Shown here: one piece after another, positions 26,601 through 34,867 of the stretch | Layout of the letters: every line of letters starts with the position of its first letter | Numbering within the stretch: the stretch's first letter is position 1 | Source of the DNA: Mucilaginibacter conchicola | GTDB taxonomy: Bacteria > Bacteroidota > Bacteroidia > Sphingobacteriales > Sphingobacteriaceae | Direction: 5' to 3' | Assembly: GCF_003432115.1 (NCBI RefSeq) | Contig: NZ_QWDC01000001.1 | Coordinates: forward strand, 372,001 to 436,000 | Length of the DNA stretch: 64,000 nt | Made by a program: the position numbers and the translations under genes | Notes under the pieces: model-generated | What the model saw: the letters and a program-made list of their open reading frames with translations, nothing else | What the model was told of the DNA's origin: nothing | Database searches by the model: none

Positions 26601-28032
26601 CCCAATTATAAGTAGTGCTGGTATTGCAGGTTTCATCAACTACTGAGTTATTTTGCGGTGTTACCGTGCCCGATGACAGGCATATCGTGGTTGGCAGGGT
26701 AAAGGCAATGGTAGGCGCATCCTGTACACATATATCATGCGAAACATCTACGGCTGTACATAAACCTGTGTTATTTTGCAAACGGAGCGTTACCGTATGC
26801 GTACCATGTGTAGTGAAAGTATGAATAAGCGGCTGGTTCAATGTGCGGTTAACCGCTACCGGAACGCCATCAACCAGCCAGGTGTATTGGGCATTTTGGT
26901 TCTCACAAAGACCTGCGCTGCTATTAGGATCCTGCCCCGGGTCTGATATATTATCAAACCGCACCGCGTTGTTGGTACATGCAGCTGCCGGAAAGGTAAA
27001 ACGATTGGTAGGCGGTGTTAAGATTTTTGCATAAGCCGATGATGGGCTTACGTTTGATGAGCAATATGGGTTGATAGGTGTTACATCTACCTTAAACACG
27101 TTATTTTGGTTATCTATTTGATTCCCGCACGATGAGCGGGTATAAGCGTGGGTAATTGCACCGTTAGCTGCCGCAAGCTGGCAGTAAGTATAAACGTTTG
27201 AAGTGCCATCGCCCCAATTAACACGATAGGTAAGGCCGGGATAGTTGTACCGTATACCGTTTAGGGCGCCGTTATCAATAGTAATAGTAAACGTGGCTGT
27301 GGAACCTGCGCCCAGGCAATAAATATTGTCACCACTGCCGCCGAGGTTACGAAAAACAACATTATTTATTAGCGTGTAAGCCTTTGTACCTACTATGCCG
27401 CCTTTTGTTGCTTTAACTATAACAGTATAATTGCTCAGTTTAGCGTCAAAAGTATATGGCAAGGGCTGGTTATTTGCTTCAACAGCGTGGTTAAGCTCAT
27501 TTATAAACGTACCTGTGGTGGTTGAGCCTGTTGTTGAAATATCTATAAAGGCGAAAGGCGTTGAGTTTCCATTGCCAACGCAAGAACCGAAGACCTCTGT
27601 ATTTGAACCTATAGTTTGAGATGAAGTAGCTGCAATTACACCACCGGCATTATTGATGGTAAAGGCTGCTGATGTAGAACTGGTAACCGATGGATTTGTG
27701 GAGACAACCCTAACCCGATAACCTGTACCTGCAGGCGTACCCGAGGGTATGATACCATTTACAAATGTTGCATAGAAACCTGCATAGCTACCTATTTGTA
27801 CCTGCGAAGCAAAACTGCCCGATGCATCTGATAAGTAGAGACGAAAAGTATTGGTAGATGCGGTGATACATCCCGATGTATTATCAATAGTAACAGGCAC
27901 CGCAATGGTAGAACCCTGGCCATAAGGGCCGGCATCTACCGCACCAATGGTAATGGTTTGTGCAGTAGTAACCCGCGTAATAAGCAGGAAAAAGAATAAT
28001 AAAAATAAACCCTTGGTAAATATTTTGCCCAT
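23638..28032 (-). CDS. Large secreted adhesin-like protein with PKD/Ig-like repeats and type B T9SS C-terminal domain
   Basis: The 1464-residue protein has a signal peptide (LFLLFFFLLITRVTTAQ) and a long series of Thr/Asn/Gly-rich Ig-like and PKD modules, with clear PKD motifs YLWNFGDGTPTSTDVNPSHTY-like near residue 1080 and YTWKFGDGS near 1320. It ends in the gliding-motility-associated domain (CHU_C): LFLPNAFQP, WRLQIFNNWGQLIWQT, GWDGTYNGQPVPQGVYVW. That domain sends proteins through the type IX system to the surface, with the adjacent PorP/SprF protein as dedicated partner. Role is probably adhesion or surface-layer building; no enzyme motif seen. The frame is open to a TTG at 28053; ATG 28032 begins the signal peptide. 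Confidence 0.88.
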   Translation of the reverse strand: MGKIFTKGLFLLFFFLLITRVTTAQTITIGAVDAGPYGQGSTIAVPVTIDNTSGCITASTNTFRLYLSDASGSFASQVQIGSYAGFYATFVNGIIPSGTPAGTGYRVRVVSTNPSVTSSTSAAFTINNAGGVIAATSSQTIGSNTEVFGSCVGNGNSTPFAFIDISTTGSTTTGTFINELNHAVEANNQPLPYTFDAKLSNYTVIVKATKGGIVGTKAYTLINNVVFRNLGGSGDNIYCLGAGSTATFTITIDNGALNGIRYNYPGLTYRVNWGDGTSNVYTYCQLAAANGAITHAYTRSSCGNQIDNQNNVFKVDVTPINPYCSSNVSPSSAYAKILTPPTNRFTFPAAACTNNAVRFDNISDPGQDPNSSAGLCENQNAQYTWLVDGVPVAVNRTLNQPLIHTFTTHGTHTVTLRLQNNTGLCTAVDVSHDICVQDAPTIAFTLPTTICLSSGTVTPQNNSVVDETCNTSTTYNWVRVAGPASGVTYNASLKTPTFTFNQIGVYQFRLDIATISCGTIQGPTKTILVNNTPVADLSPNTTICTVNAPISFDPNAAETKTNFDGTAQSDATTYTWELNNGATFATGSNSHTQYPQIIFPTTGVYTVKVTHQNNCGTNTDTQQITIANGPTVTATAPSPICEGSVANLTGSPGVGGIVTAVRWTSPTGTALNFANANAPVTTYTPTAADIAAGQVVLTYTTTTSLGGACGTVAKNVTVLITRKATITSVANPTICTGANLAYTITSPTATSYNWTAALTSGTATGFSTTGTTSTINDVITNTGTANAVVTYTITPNTGTCPGNVFTLTVTILPNAVGGTTAGATTVCQGSNTGQVTLSDSYGSIVWQQSTNGGTSWVNVMPLQGGSTLIYNNITQTTLYRAAVTSGNCSMVFSTPTTITVNPQTPTANAGADPNPICNQSVYTLQGNNPGTFTGAWTQVAGPAANIVNSAAYNSQVTGLAAGNSYTFRWTIKGLPPCANSFDEVTIAVKADVIANFTMDNTQVCGATPIQFTNTSTPLVAGTQYLWNFGDGTPTSTDVNPSHTYIPNADGTTATYIVSLSIQGNCNPRGPVIKQITVSGAQPNPAILVNNKVACGTLTLSVQNLTAGNNISYEYHLVDASGTDLTTPILKTNNDKSNADFPPVQVTQSTSWFVYMDAVNSCGASGRSPQTQISVSPSGPQSNMQFKDNITSVCVGSPVVFRNLSSGGETYTYTIYDENRAQLTSIKTSNTNDINYPFATAGNYFVSVRAANTGCGDGPESDLLPITVYPLPEPSFTYTVDVNNKVTFVNTTPAAGTIPAAALTYTWKFGDGSVNETAITPLPHQYNYENSPYTVTLTAATPSGCSKDFTRKIEIKFTGELFLPNAFQPASSTSELRAFKAKGQKLKEWRLQIFNNWGQLIWQTSALTGDGSPADGWDGTYNGQPVPQGVYVWQATAKFINGAEWKGNSLNGSLPKRTGVIHLIR

Positions 28033-28121
28033 CAAGCGCTCATCAAAAATCAATCAATCTAAACCAGGTAGTATAACATTGCTGTTACAACTATACGTTA
28101 TACGCAGCCCATACCTAAACG

Positions 28122-28249
28122 GTTGCATGTTACTGACCAGATTATTAATTGAATATGGATGGACGGGGGGAACATCATCCTGAAACAATACCATACTGAT
28201 AACAACTGCACCTTTGTACGCATGACGCACAAAAACAGTTGCATGTTAC
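28122..28249. repeat. Direct repeat GTTGCATGTTAC, two copies 116 bp apart
   Basis: The 12-mer GTTGCATGTTAC occurs at 28122-28133 and 28238-28249, each preceded by a purine-rich AAAC. Both lie in the 227-bp gap between the stop of the SpmAB gene and the start of the cargo gene, upstream of the latter. They could be regulator sites or remnants of a repeat. Confidence 0.5.
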
Positions 28250-28259
28250 CACGTATCTA

Positions 28260-29507
28260 TTATTTTAAAGCCCCGAAGAACAGGTAAGAAACAAGAATGG
28301 CCGTGATAACACCTGCCAGATCGGCAATAAGGCCTGCCGGGATAGCATACCTTGATTTTTTAATGCCCACCGAACCAAAGTAAAGTGCTACGATATAAAA
28401 CGTAGTATCGGCTGATCCGTTGAAAACCGATGCAAGGTGCCCGGCAAAACTATCGACTTTAAAGGTGGTCATGATATCTATTGACATAGCTTTGGAGCCA
28501 GATCCGCTTAATGGCTTCATGTAAGCAACCGGCATAGCATCTACAAAGCGGGTATCAAGCCCGAGTTTGGTTACTACAAAGCGTAAACCATCATTCAAAA
28601 AATCGAGCGCGCCGCTGCTTCTGAAAACGCTTATGGCCACCAGCATGGCAACCATATAAGGTATTATCTTGATAGCAACATCAAAGCCGCCTTTAGCACC
28701 GTCTATAAATGCTTCAAAAACGTTTACTTTTTTCCAAACCCCGCCCAATATAAATATTACAGGAATAGCGAATAGCAGCCCGTTACTAACTACTTTTGAA
28801 ACTACAGAGATCTGTTCGTGCGTTAAATTTGTGGTAAAATACCACACCATTAAACTGATAAATGCAGTTACGCCACCCAGCCATGAAATAATAACCCTGT
28901 CCCAAAGGTTTATTTTTTGTTTTATAGCAACAGCGAGCAGCCCTATCACTGTAGCTACATAGGTTGCTATGATACAGGGAAGAAAAATATCGGCGGGATC
29001 TTTAGAATGAAGCACAAACCGTTGTGCAATAATAGTTACAGGCAACAATTGCAAGCCCGAGGTATGCAGCACGAGGAACATGATCTGCGCATTAGATGCA
29101 GTTTCCTTATCCGGGTTTAACTCCTGCAGACTACCCATGGCTTTTAAGCCCAAAGGTGTTGCCGCGTTATCTAAGCCCAATAGATTGGCAGAAAAGTTCA
29201 TCATCATCTGGCCGTTGGCAGGGTGATCTTTAGGTACCCCCGGAAACAAACGACTTAAAAACGGCCCTACAATGCGTGTTAGAAAGTTTATTGCACCGGC
29301 ACGTTCTCCAATGTTCATAATACCCAACCACAGCACGATATTACCTGCCAACGGAAGGGCTATTTTCATAACCGATGCCTCTGATGAGGAAAATATCCCG
29401 TCAACTAATACCTTAAATGCATCTACATCACCTAAAAATATCAGCTTACAAAGCGCTATCACAAAAGCGATGATGAAAAATGCTATCCAGATGTAGTTTA
29501 AAGCCAT
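28260..29507 (-). CDS. SpmA-SpmB fusion, nucleoside recognition (Gate) domain membrane protein
   Basis: The 415-residue protein has about ten hydrophobic segments and two Gate (nucleoside-recognition) domains in one chain. The first half matches SpmA (VMKIALPLAGNIVLWLGIMNIGE, NFSANLLGLDNAATPLG), the second SpmB (PYMVAMLVAISVFRSSGAL, PLSGSGSKAMSID, GSADTTFYI). In Bacillus these are two genes needed for spore core dehydration; this organism does not look like a spore former, so the role is another transport or membrane function. Such fusions are known in Bacteroidota. It stands alone with its own upstream gap. Confidence 0.88.
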   Translation of the reverse strand: MALNYIWIAFFIIAFVIALCKLIFLGDVDAFKVLVDGIFSSSEASVMKIALPLAGNIVLWLGIMNIGERAGAINFLTRIVGPFLSRLFPGVPKDHPANGQMMMNFSANLLGLDNAATPLGLKAMGSLQELNPDKETASNAQIMFLVLHTSGLQLLPVTIIAQRFVLHSKDPADIFLPCIIATYVATVIGLLAVAIKQKINLWDRVIISWLGGVTAFISLMVWYFTTNLTHEQISVVSKVVSNGLLFAIPVIFILGGVWKKVNVFEAFIDGAKGGFDVAIKIIPYMVAMLVAISVFRSSGALDFLNDGLRFVVTKLGLDTRFVDAMPVAYMKPLSGSGSKAMSIDIMTTFKVDSFAGHLASVFNGSADTTFYIVALYFGSVGIKKSRYAIPAGLIADLAGVITAILVSYLFFGALK

Positions 29508-29590
29508 GTTGAGTATTTACAGGGATGAAGATAATTTATTTTGAATAATTAACCGCTTTTGTGAGCTTTATCAGCATAAATTTATTAGTT

Positions 29591-30028
29591 ATGAAAGCGG
29601 CGGCAATAGCACTTGAGCACACTATCAATGAGTTCTTAACAGGTAAAGCTCAGGTTATTACATGGAATGACACCGTTACCGCCGGCAAATGGAATAACAA
29701 AGACATAATTGGTCATTTGATAGATAGTGGTCACATTAACCTGCAGCGTTTTATACGGTGCACTTACGAGGAAAACTTTAAACTCATTTACTTTCAGGAC
29801 GAATGGGTTACTGCACAGCACTATAAAACTGCTGATATTGAAGAACTGCTTAAACTATGGGAACTCTTGAACCGGCAGATCATACGCGTGCTGAAAAATT
29901 CCCCACCGGGACGCGCTCTGGTAAAATGCGATAACGGGCGTTATGAAACCTCGTTGCACACCATTGAATTTATTGCTACTGATTATGTAGAACACATGAA
30001 GCATCATTTAAACCAGATAAGAGGGTAG
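29591..30028 (+). CDS. DinB family protein
   Basis: A 145-residue four-helix-bundle protein of the DinB/YfiT superfamily. The metal-binding histidines appear as GHLIDSGHINL, with further histidines in the C-terminal stretch EFIATDYVEHMKHHLNQI. DinB-like proteins bind a divalent metal; some are thiol transferases, most have no known substrate. The frame is open from a GTG at 29561, but ATG 29591 aligns with family starts (a helix beginning AAAIALEHTINEFL). It starts a co-oriented run with an OsmC protein and an MDMPI-type protein, which may be a small thiol or stress group. Confidence 0.82.
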   Translation: MKAAAIALEHTINEFLTGKAQVITWNDTVTAGKWNNKDIIGHLIDSGHINLQRFIRCTYEENFKLIYFQDEWVTAQHYKTADIEELLKLWELLNRQIIRVLKNSPPGRALVKCDNGRYETSLHTIEFIATDYVEHMKHHLNQIRG

Positions 30029-30082
30029 AAGCGTTATCAATATTTAGATAAAACATTAACTTAGCCCCATAATACATTACTT

Positions 30083-30511
30083 ATGGCTACTATAAAACTT
30101 TCGCGCGTAAGCGGCGATTTTGGCTTTGAAGCTACTGACGAATACGGACACTCGGTAAAAATGGACAGCAGCCCCGAAAGCGGTGGCAAGGATTTCGGTA
30201 TCCGCCCAATGCAGATGCTATTGATGGGCCTTGGCGGTTGCAGCGCTATCGACGTAATTACCATCTTAAAAAAACAACGCCAGGATGTAGTTGACTATAA
30301 AATGGTGATCAGCGGCGACCGCGAGGCCGGCAAAGAGCCATCGCTTTGGGAAACCATTAACCTCGAGTTCCACATTTACGGTAACGTTGATGAAGATAAA
30401 GCCAAAAAAGCAGTAGAATTATCTTTAGATAAATACTGTTCTGTTGCAGCTACTTTGTACAAAGCCGAAGCTGATATTAATTGGCAGGTGATCATTCACC
30501 CGGCAGTTTAA
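30083..30511 (+). CDS. OsmC family protein
   Basis: The 142-residue protein is a second OsmC-family member in the window. The two family cysteines are in MGLGGCSAIDVITIL and DKYCSVAATL, the arrangement of the YhfA-like branch (N-terminal GGxxxGxxPxxLLL replaced by DFGIRPMQMLLMG). Members reduce organic peroxides with thiol help. It lies 9 bp ahead of the MDMPI-type gene, so they are probably co-transcribed. Confidence 0.88.
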   Translation: MATIKLSRVSGDFGFEATDEYGHSVKMDSSPESGGKDFGIRPMQMLLMGLGGCSAIDVITILKKQRQDVVDYKMVISGDREAGKEPSLWETINLEFHIYGNVDEDKAKKAVELSLDKYCSVAATLYKAEADINWQVIIHPAV

Positions 30512-30520
30512 AATATTATT

Positions 30521-31354
30521 ATGGCGCAGCAGATTCCTGTTGAAACAGTACATCTTTTCCCGGTACTGGACAAGATGCTGATAGATCTGCTGCGCTCTTT
30601 ATCTCCTGATGATTGGCATAAACCAACCGTTGCCAAACAATGGACCGTAAAAGACGTAGCCGCCCATTTACTTGATGGTAACGTACGCGGCATTGCCACC
30701 CTGCAAGGTTATGAGTCACCGCCACCGGATGTACAGATCAATAGTTACCGTGACCTGGTAGTTTACCTCAACAACCTAAATGCAACCTGGGTTAATGCCA
30801 TGAAACGTACGAGTCCGCAACTACTTATCGAGCAGTTAGAGAGTACCGGCCAACAGTATATCGAACACATTAATTCGCTTGATGCTTTTGCACCGGCAAA
30901 ATATGCGGTAGCATGGGCAGGAGAGGAGACCTCACTGAACTGGTTCCACATTGCCCGCGAATACACCGAAAAATGGCACCACCAACAACAGATACGAGAT
31001 GCAATTGGTGTTGATGGTTTGCTTACGCCCGAACTTTTCTATCCTTGTATTGACGTATTTATGTACGCACTACCGCATAATTATCGTAAAGTTGACGCGC
31101 CCGTAGGGTCTGTTATCCAAATAACCGTTTACAGCCATACCGGCGGTAGTTGGTATTTGCACAAAACCGAGGCCCATTGGATATTAGATAAACTTGCCGC
31201 ACCAACTACAACTAACATTACCATTACTGCTGATACTGCATGGCGTATGTTCACTAAAGCGTTAACTCCCGCCGAAGCAGAAAACAGGGCCGAAGTAACC
31301 GGCGAACACCAGTTGGCAAAAGCATTTTTTGCTACCATAGCTGTAATGGCTTAA
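30521..31354 (+). CDS. Maleylpyruvate isomerase N-terminal (MDMPI/DinB-like) domain protein
   Basis: The 277-residue protein has an N-terminal metal-binding four-helix bundle of the MDMPI_N type: WTVKDVAAHLLDGN with the first histidine near residue 49, and EYTEKWHHQQQIRDAIG with the later histidines near residues 153-154. A C-terminal alpha/beta domain follows (VIQITVYSHTGGSWYL), similar to SCP2-like domains in this family. Actinobacterial relatives use mycothiol, which Bacteroidota lack, so the thiol partner is open (bacillithiol would be one candidate). It follows the OsmC gene by 9 bp. Confidence 0.8.
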   Translation: MAQQIPVETVHLFPVLDKMLIDLLRSLSPDDWHKPTVAKQWTVKDVAAHLLDGNVRGIATLQGYESPPPDVQINSYRDLVVYLNNLNATWVNAMKRTSPQLLIEQLESTGQQYIEHINSLDAFAPAKYAVAWAGEETSLNWFHIAREYTEKWHHQQQIRDAIGVDGLLTPELFYPCIDVFMYALPHNYRKVDAPVGSVIQITVYSHTGGSWYLHKTEAHWILDKLAAPTTTNITITADTAWRMFTKALTPAEAENRAEVTGEHQLAKAFFATIAVMA

Positions 31355-31633
31355 GCCATTTTCGCACCCCATTTACTGCATGCTGTATAGTTTTAAGGCC
31401 ACATTTCTAATACTTTTCTAATTGGTTGTAAGCTTACATGCCAAACATATTAGCAATAGCTTATGGCTTAATAAAGTGCTATATTGTAGCTATTTAGCTC
31501 GTTTTAGTAGGTTTTAGACTACTTAACCAATCGGTTTTATTGTTCAGAAAGCATTTCTCAGTGGCATTGTTGTTGCCTGTCTCGGAATAGCTATGGCAGT
31601 ACCAATTACGCCAGGCATCTAAAAACGAGCAAT

Positions 31634-32980
31634 ATGAAAACACATCTAAAAAAAGCATCATTACTAATGACCGGCTTGCTGGTTGGCGGTAAATTGTTTG
31701 CGCAGACCCCCGATTCCTTAAACACAAAAAATTACGTACAACCTTTCTCAGGCGGCGGCTCTTTCCGCACCTGGACAATAGGCGTTCATGGTGGCCTTTT
31801 AACACCATACACCATTTTTGGCACTAACGGCCGCCAGGATTACAGAACTCCAAAATCTGAAATTGGCTACGGTGCTTACATCCAAAAACAATTTTTACCG
31901 GGTTTTGCATTACAAGCCGACTTCTTAAGAGGCCAGCTTAGTGGCGAGAACGGACGCGCAGTAGGTACTATTGCCGCCGGAAGCAGCTACACCACCAAAC
32001 TTGACTGGAGTGCCGCATTAAAAGCAAACTTTACTTTAGCCAATATTAACTGGTACAACCACAAAGGCGCTATACAGCCATACATTAGTGCAGGTGCCGG
32101 TTACGCTGGTTACAAAGTAACTACCCAGGATGCTTCGGGTAATACTTTAGCAAGCAGTAATGGTACAAGCAAAGAATGGTTCATTCCGGTTGGTTTGGGC
32201 TTTAAATTTAACCTTGGTTCGGGTGTTAACTTAGACTTAGGTTACCAGGTTAACTTTGTACAAACAGATAACTTTGACGGCCTTAACGTAGGCGGTAACG
32301 ACAGGTTCTCTTATGCACACATCGGTTTAGAATTTGCCCTTGGAAGCAGCAAGAAACCACAGTTAGCCACTTACAACCCGGTTAACTCAATGCGTACAGA
32401 ATACTTATGGAAAAACCAACAACTACAAGCACAAGTTGATGCTGAAAAAGCAGCAAACGCACAGTTAAGAAGTGATTTAGATGCGACTAACGCAAACGTT
32501 GCTAAATTGACTGTTGACAGTGATGGTGACGGTGTTATCGACTTAAACGATAAATGCCCTAACACACCTGCAGGTACTAAAGTTGATGGCTCAGGCTGTC
32601 CGTTAGCTAAACCTGTAGTAGTGGTTACTGAAGAAGATCGCCGTGTGGTTAAAGATGCTATCTCAAACCTTGAGTTTGACTTAGGTAAAGCAACCATCCG
32701 CGAAAAATCATTCGCAAGCTTAGACAGGGTAGCACGTTTATTAGTTGATAAAAACTTCAGCTTAAAATTAGCTGGTCACACAGATAACACAGGTTCAAAA
32801 GACTTAAACATGCGTTTATCTAAAGACCGTGCAGAAGCTATCAAAACCTACTTAGTAGAGAAAGGTGCTAATGCATCACGTATCGAAGCTACAGGTTACG
32901 GTCAGCTACAACCAATTGCTTCTAACAAAACAGCAGCAGGTCGTCAGCAAAACCGCCGTGTAGAGTTTACGCTTTACTAA
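31634..32980 (+). CDS. OmpA family outer membrane protein with TSP type-3 repeats
   Basis: The 448-residue protein has a signal peptide (GGKLFAQ), an N-terminal beta-barrel like that of OmpA/OprF relatives (to about 235), a coiled coil (VDAEKAANAQLRSDLDATN), a calcium-binding thrombospondin type-3 repeat (DSDGDGVIDLNDKCPNTPAG) and a peptidoglycan-binding OmpA C-terminal domain (LAGHTDNTGSKDLNMRLSKD, GYGQLQPIASNKTAAGR). It ties the outer membrane to the wall. Its leucine codons are strongly biased to TTA compared with neighbours, consistent with high expression. The 279 bp upstream shows no clear promoter box to me. Confidence 0.93.
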   Translation: MKTHLKKASLLMTGLLVGGKLFAQTPDSLNTKNYVQPFSGGGSFRTWTIGVHGGLLTPYTIFGTNGRQDYRTPKSEIGYGAYIQKQFLPGFALQADFLRGQLSGENGRAVGTIAAGSSYTTKLDWSAALKANFTLANINWYNHKGAIQPYISAGAGYAGYKVTTQDASGNTLASSNGTSKEWFIPVGLGFKFNLGSGVNLDLGYQVNFVQTDNFDGLNVGGNDRFSYAHIGLEFALGSSKKPQLATYNPVNSMRTEYLWKNQQLQAQVDAEKAANAQLRSDLDATNANVAKLTVDSDGDGVIDLNDKCPNTPAGTKVDGSGCPLAKPVVVVTEEDRRVVKDAISNLEFDLGKATIREKSFASLDRVARLLVDKNFSLKLAGHTDNTGSKDLNMRLSKDRAEAIKTYLVEKGANASRIEATGYGQLQPIASNKTAAGRQQNRRVEFTLY

Positions 32981-33005
32981 GCAATAATACTGCTCACAAC
33001 AAAAG

Positions 33006-33036
33006 AAAAGCCGCTCCTAAATAGGGGCGGCTTTTT
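33006..33036. terminator. Hairpin terminator after the ompA-like gene
   Basis: AAAAGCCGCTCCT and AGGGGCGGCTTTTT form a GC-rich stem flanked by A and T runs, between the OmpA gene and the converging SRPBCC gene. Confidence 0.85.
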
Positions 33037-33057
33037 ATCATTTAAATATTCTCGATT

Positions 33058-33438
33058 TTAAAACGAGAAGAAATCCTCAAGGCTTCCAAAATAAGTATCA
33101 TTCCAGCCTTCGGTGATATCATCGTAAGCTTCATCAGGAATATTGGTATGCCTTAACTCAACAGATGTGCCGTGTTTATCAGCATGCAGTTTTATAGTAA
33201 CAATGGATTCCTCAGGCTGCCCGTCGAAATACCATTGTTGAACAATTTTCTTGTTTGTTTCAAACTCAATGTTCTTGCCCACAATAGCGCCTTCCCATAA
33301 CGAAAACTCAGAACCGGGCTCTGTTGACATTTCTGCAGGGTCGCCCGTCCATAACTGTATGGTTACGGGGTTGGTAAGCGCCATGTAGATCTCTTCCGGC
33401 GTAGCCGGCAGTATATAGTATTTTTTGTAATCTTTCAC
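33058..33438 (-). CDS. SRPBCC/AHSA1-like (START superfamily) protein
   Basis: A 126-residue cytoplasmic protein with the helix-grip pattern of the Activator of Hsp90 ATPase homologue (AHSA1) family in the SRPBCC clan: start YYILPATPEEIYMALTNP, core IVQQWYFDGQPEESIVTIKL, and the long C-terminal helix EGWNDTYFGSLEDFF. Such proteins bind hydrophobic ligands; the ligand is unknown. It follows the acetate transporter gene by 35 bp on the same strand. Confidence 0.82.
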   Translation of the reverse strand: MKDYKKYYILPATPEEIYMALTNPVTIQLWTGDPAEMSTEPGSEFSLWEGAIVGKNIEFETNKKIVQQWYFDGQPEESIVTIKLHADKHGTSVELRHTNIPDEAYDDITEGWNDTYFGSLEDFFSF

Positions 33439-33473
33439 CTGCGCAAGTTAGCAAGAAAACATTTAACCTGCTG

Positions 33474-34058
33474 TTATTTAGCACCGATAGGTAAAACTGT
33501 GCGGCCATAAACCTCATTCAGCACGTTAGCTATGCCGGTATAAATGGCTGATAGACCGCATATTATACCTTCATAACCTGCCAGGTGCTTAATGCTTTCG
33601 TTACCGCTTGCATCACCCCAAACCAGCAAGCCAAACAGGATGGTTAAAGATGCAAAAACAAATTGTAGCGCACGGTTTAGCTTCAAAGTACCAAAGAACA
33701 GGCATAAAGTAAACAGTCCCCAAATACCCAAATAAGCACACATGGCACCTTCTGATGGTTTTGTACCCCAACCCAATTTTGGCATTACAATAAGGCCTAC
33801 TAATGACAGCCAGAAAAAACCATAAGATGTAAATGCTGTTAAGCCAAAAGTATTGTTCTTTTTAGCCTCTATAACGCCGGCAATAACCTGTGCAAGTCCG
33901 CCGTAAAAAATGCCCATGGCCAATATCATGGCATTCAGCTCAAAAAAGCCGGCATTGTGGATGTTGAGTAAAACAGTGGTTAAGCCAAAAGCGCAAAGGC
34001 CGAGCGGGGCAGGGTTGGCAATGCCATCCTTCACCACAACAGGTGTTGTTGGTATCAT
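33474..34058 (-). CDS. Acetate/succinate uptake transporter, GPR1/FUN34/YaaH (SatP) family
   Basis: The 194-residue integral membrane protein has six hydrophobic segments and the family signature [17 protein letters not shown] (residues about 15-31). Members form hexameric channels for acetate and succinate in the inner membrane; E. coli SatP is 188 residues, close to this length. The gene may help acetate reuse when sugar runs out. Nothing in the upstream region suggests how it is controlled. Confidence 0.93.
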   Translation of the reverse strand: MIPTTPVVVKDGIANPAPLGLCAFGLTTVLLNIHNAGFFELNAMILAMGIFYGGLAQVIAGVIEAKKNNTFGLTAFTSYGFFWLSLVGLIVMPKLGWGTKPSEGAMCAYLGIWGLFTLCLFFGTLKLNRALQFVFASLTILFGLLVWGDASGNESIKHLAGYEGIICGLSAIYTGIANVLNEVYGRTVLPIGAK

Positions 34059-34156
34059 AATTAAGGTTTTAAAATTGGTTTCTACTGCAATCTAAATAAA
34101 AACAATTAATAAACAATACTGTAATTGCAGTTTACTAAACCGTATTAGCAAAACAA

Positions 34157-34858
34157 ATGGCAAAAGGAGAGATCCAAAAATTAGTATTACTGCGCCATGG
34201 CGAAAGTGTATATAATCAGCAAAACCGTTTTACCGGATGGACAGATGTCGACCTGTCTGAAAACGGTTTGAATCAGGCCATACAGGCAGGCAAGCTATTA
34301 GCCGAAAAAGGATATACCTTTGATATAGGATTTACCTCGGTATTAAAGCGTAGTATCAAAACCATGCATTTTGTGCTGGAGCAAATGGATAACCTGTGGA
34401 TCCCTGTACAAAAATCGTGGCGGTTAAATGAGCGTTTTTACGGCGCTTTACAGGGATTAAACAAAGACGAGACTGTTGCCCAATATGGCGAAGAGCAGGT
34501 ACACAAGTGGCGCCGCGACCCGCTTGAACACCCACCTGCCATAAACGAGCAGGATAAACGTTTCCCAGGCCATTACCTGCGCTACCAGGACCTCACATAC
34601 CGCGAACTACCCCTTACCGAAAACCTTAGTGAAACCATGACCCGCGCCTTACCGTTCTGGCACGAGAGTATTGTACCCGCTATCCGCGAAGGTAAGAAAG
34701 TGATCATCTGCGCGCACGGCAACAGCCTGCGCGCTTTGGTACAATACATTGAAAACCTAAGCGATGAAGATGTAGCCAAACTGGATATCCCCACAGCAAT
34801 CCCATGGGTTTATGAGTTGGATGAAAGGTTAAATTGTATAAGACATTACTATTTGTAA
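34157..34858 (+). CDS. gpmA: 2,3-bisphosphoglycerate-dependent phosphoglycerate mutase
   Basis: This 233-residue glycolytic enzyme interconverts 3- and 2-phosphoglycerate. Visible are the phosphohistidine motif LLRHGESVYNQQNRFTGW (Arg13, His14), NERFYGALQGLNKDET, and the second catalytic histidine in CAHGNSLRALV. These are features of the cofactor-dependent dPGM branch rather than of general histidine phosphatases. It is slightly shorter than E. coli GpmA (250), lacking part of the C-terminal tail. A dispersed palindrome follows directly. Confidence 0.94.
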   Translation: MAKGEIQKLVLLRHGESVYNQQNRFTGWTDVDLSENGLNQAIQAGKLLAEKGYTFDIGFTSVLKRSIKTMHFVLEQMDNLWIPVQKSWRLNERFYGALQGLNKDETVAQYGEEQVHKWRRDPLEHPPAINEQDKRFPGHYLRYQDLTYRELPLTENLSETMTRALPFWHESIVPAIREGKKVIICAHGNSLRALVQYIENLSDEDVAKLDIPTAIPWVYELDERLNCIRHYYL

Positions 34859-34867
34859 AACCACTTT

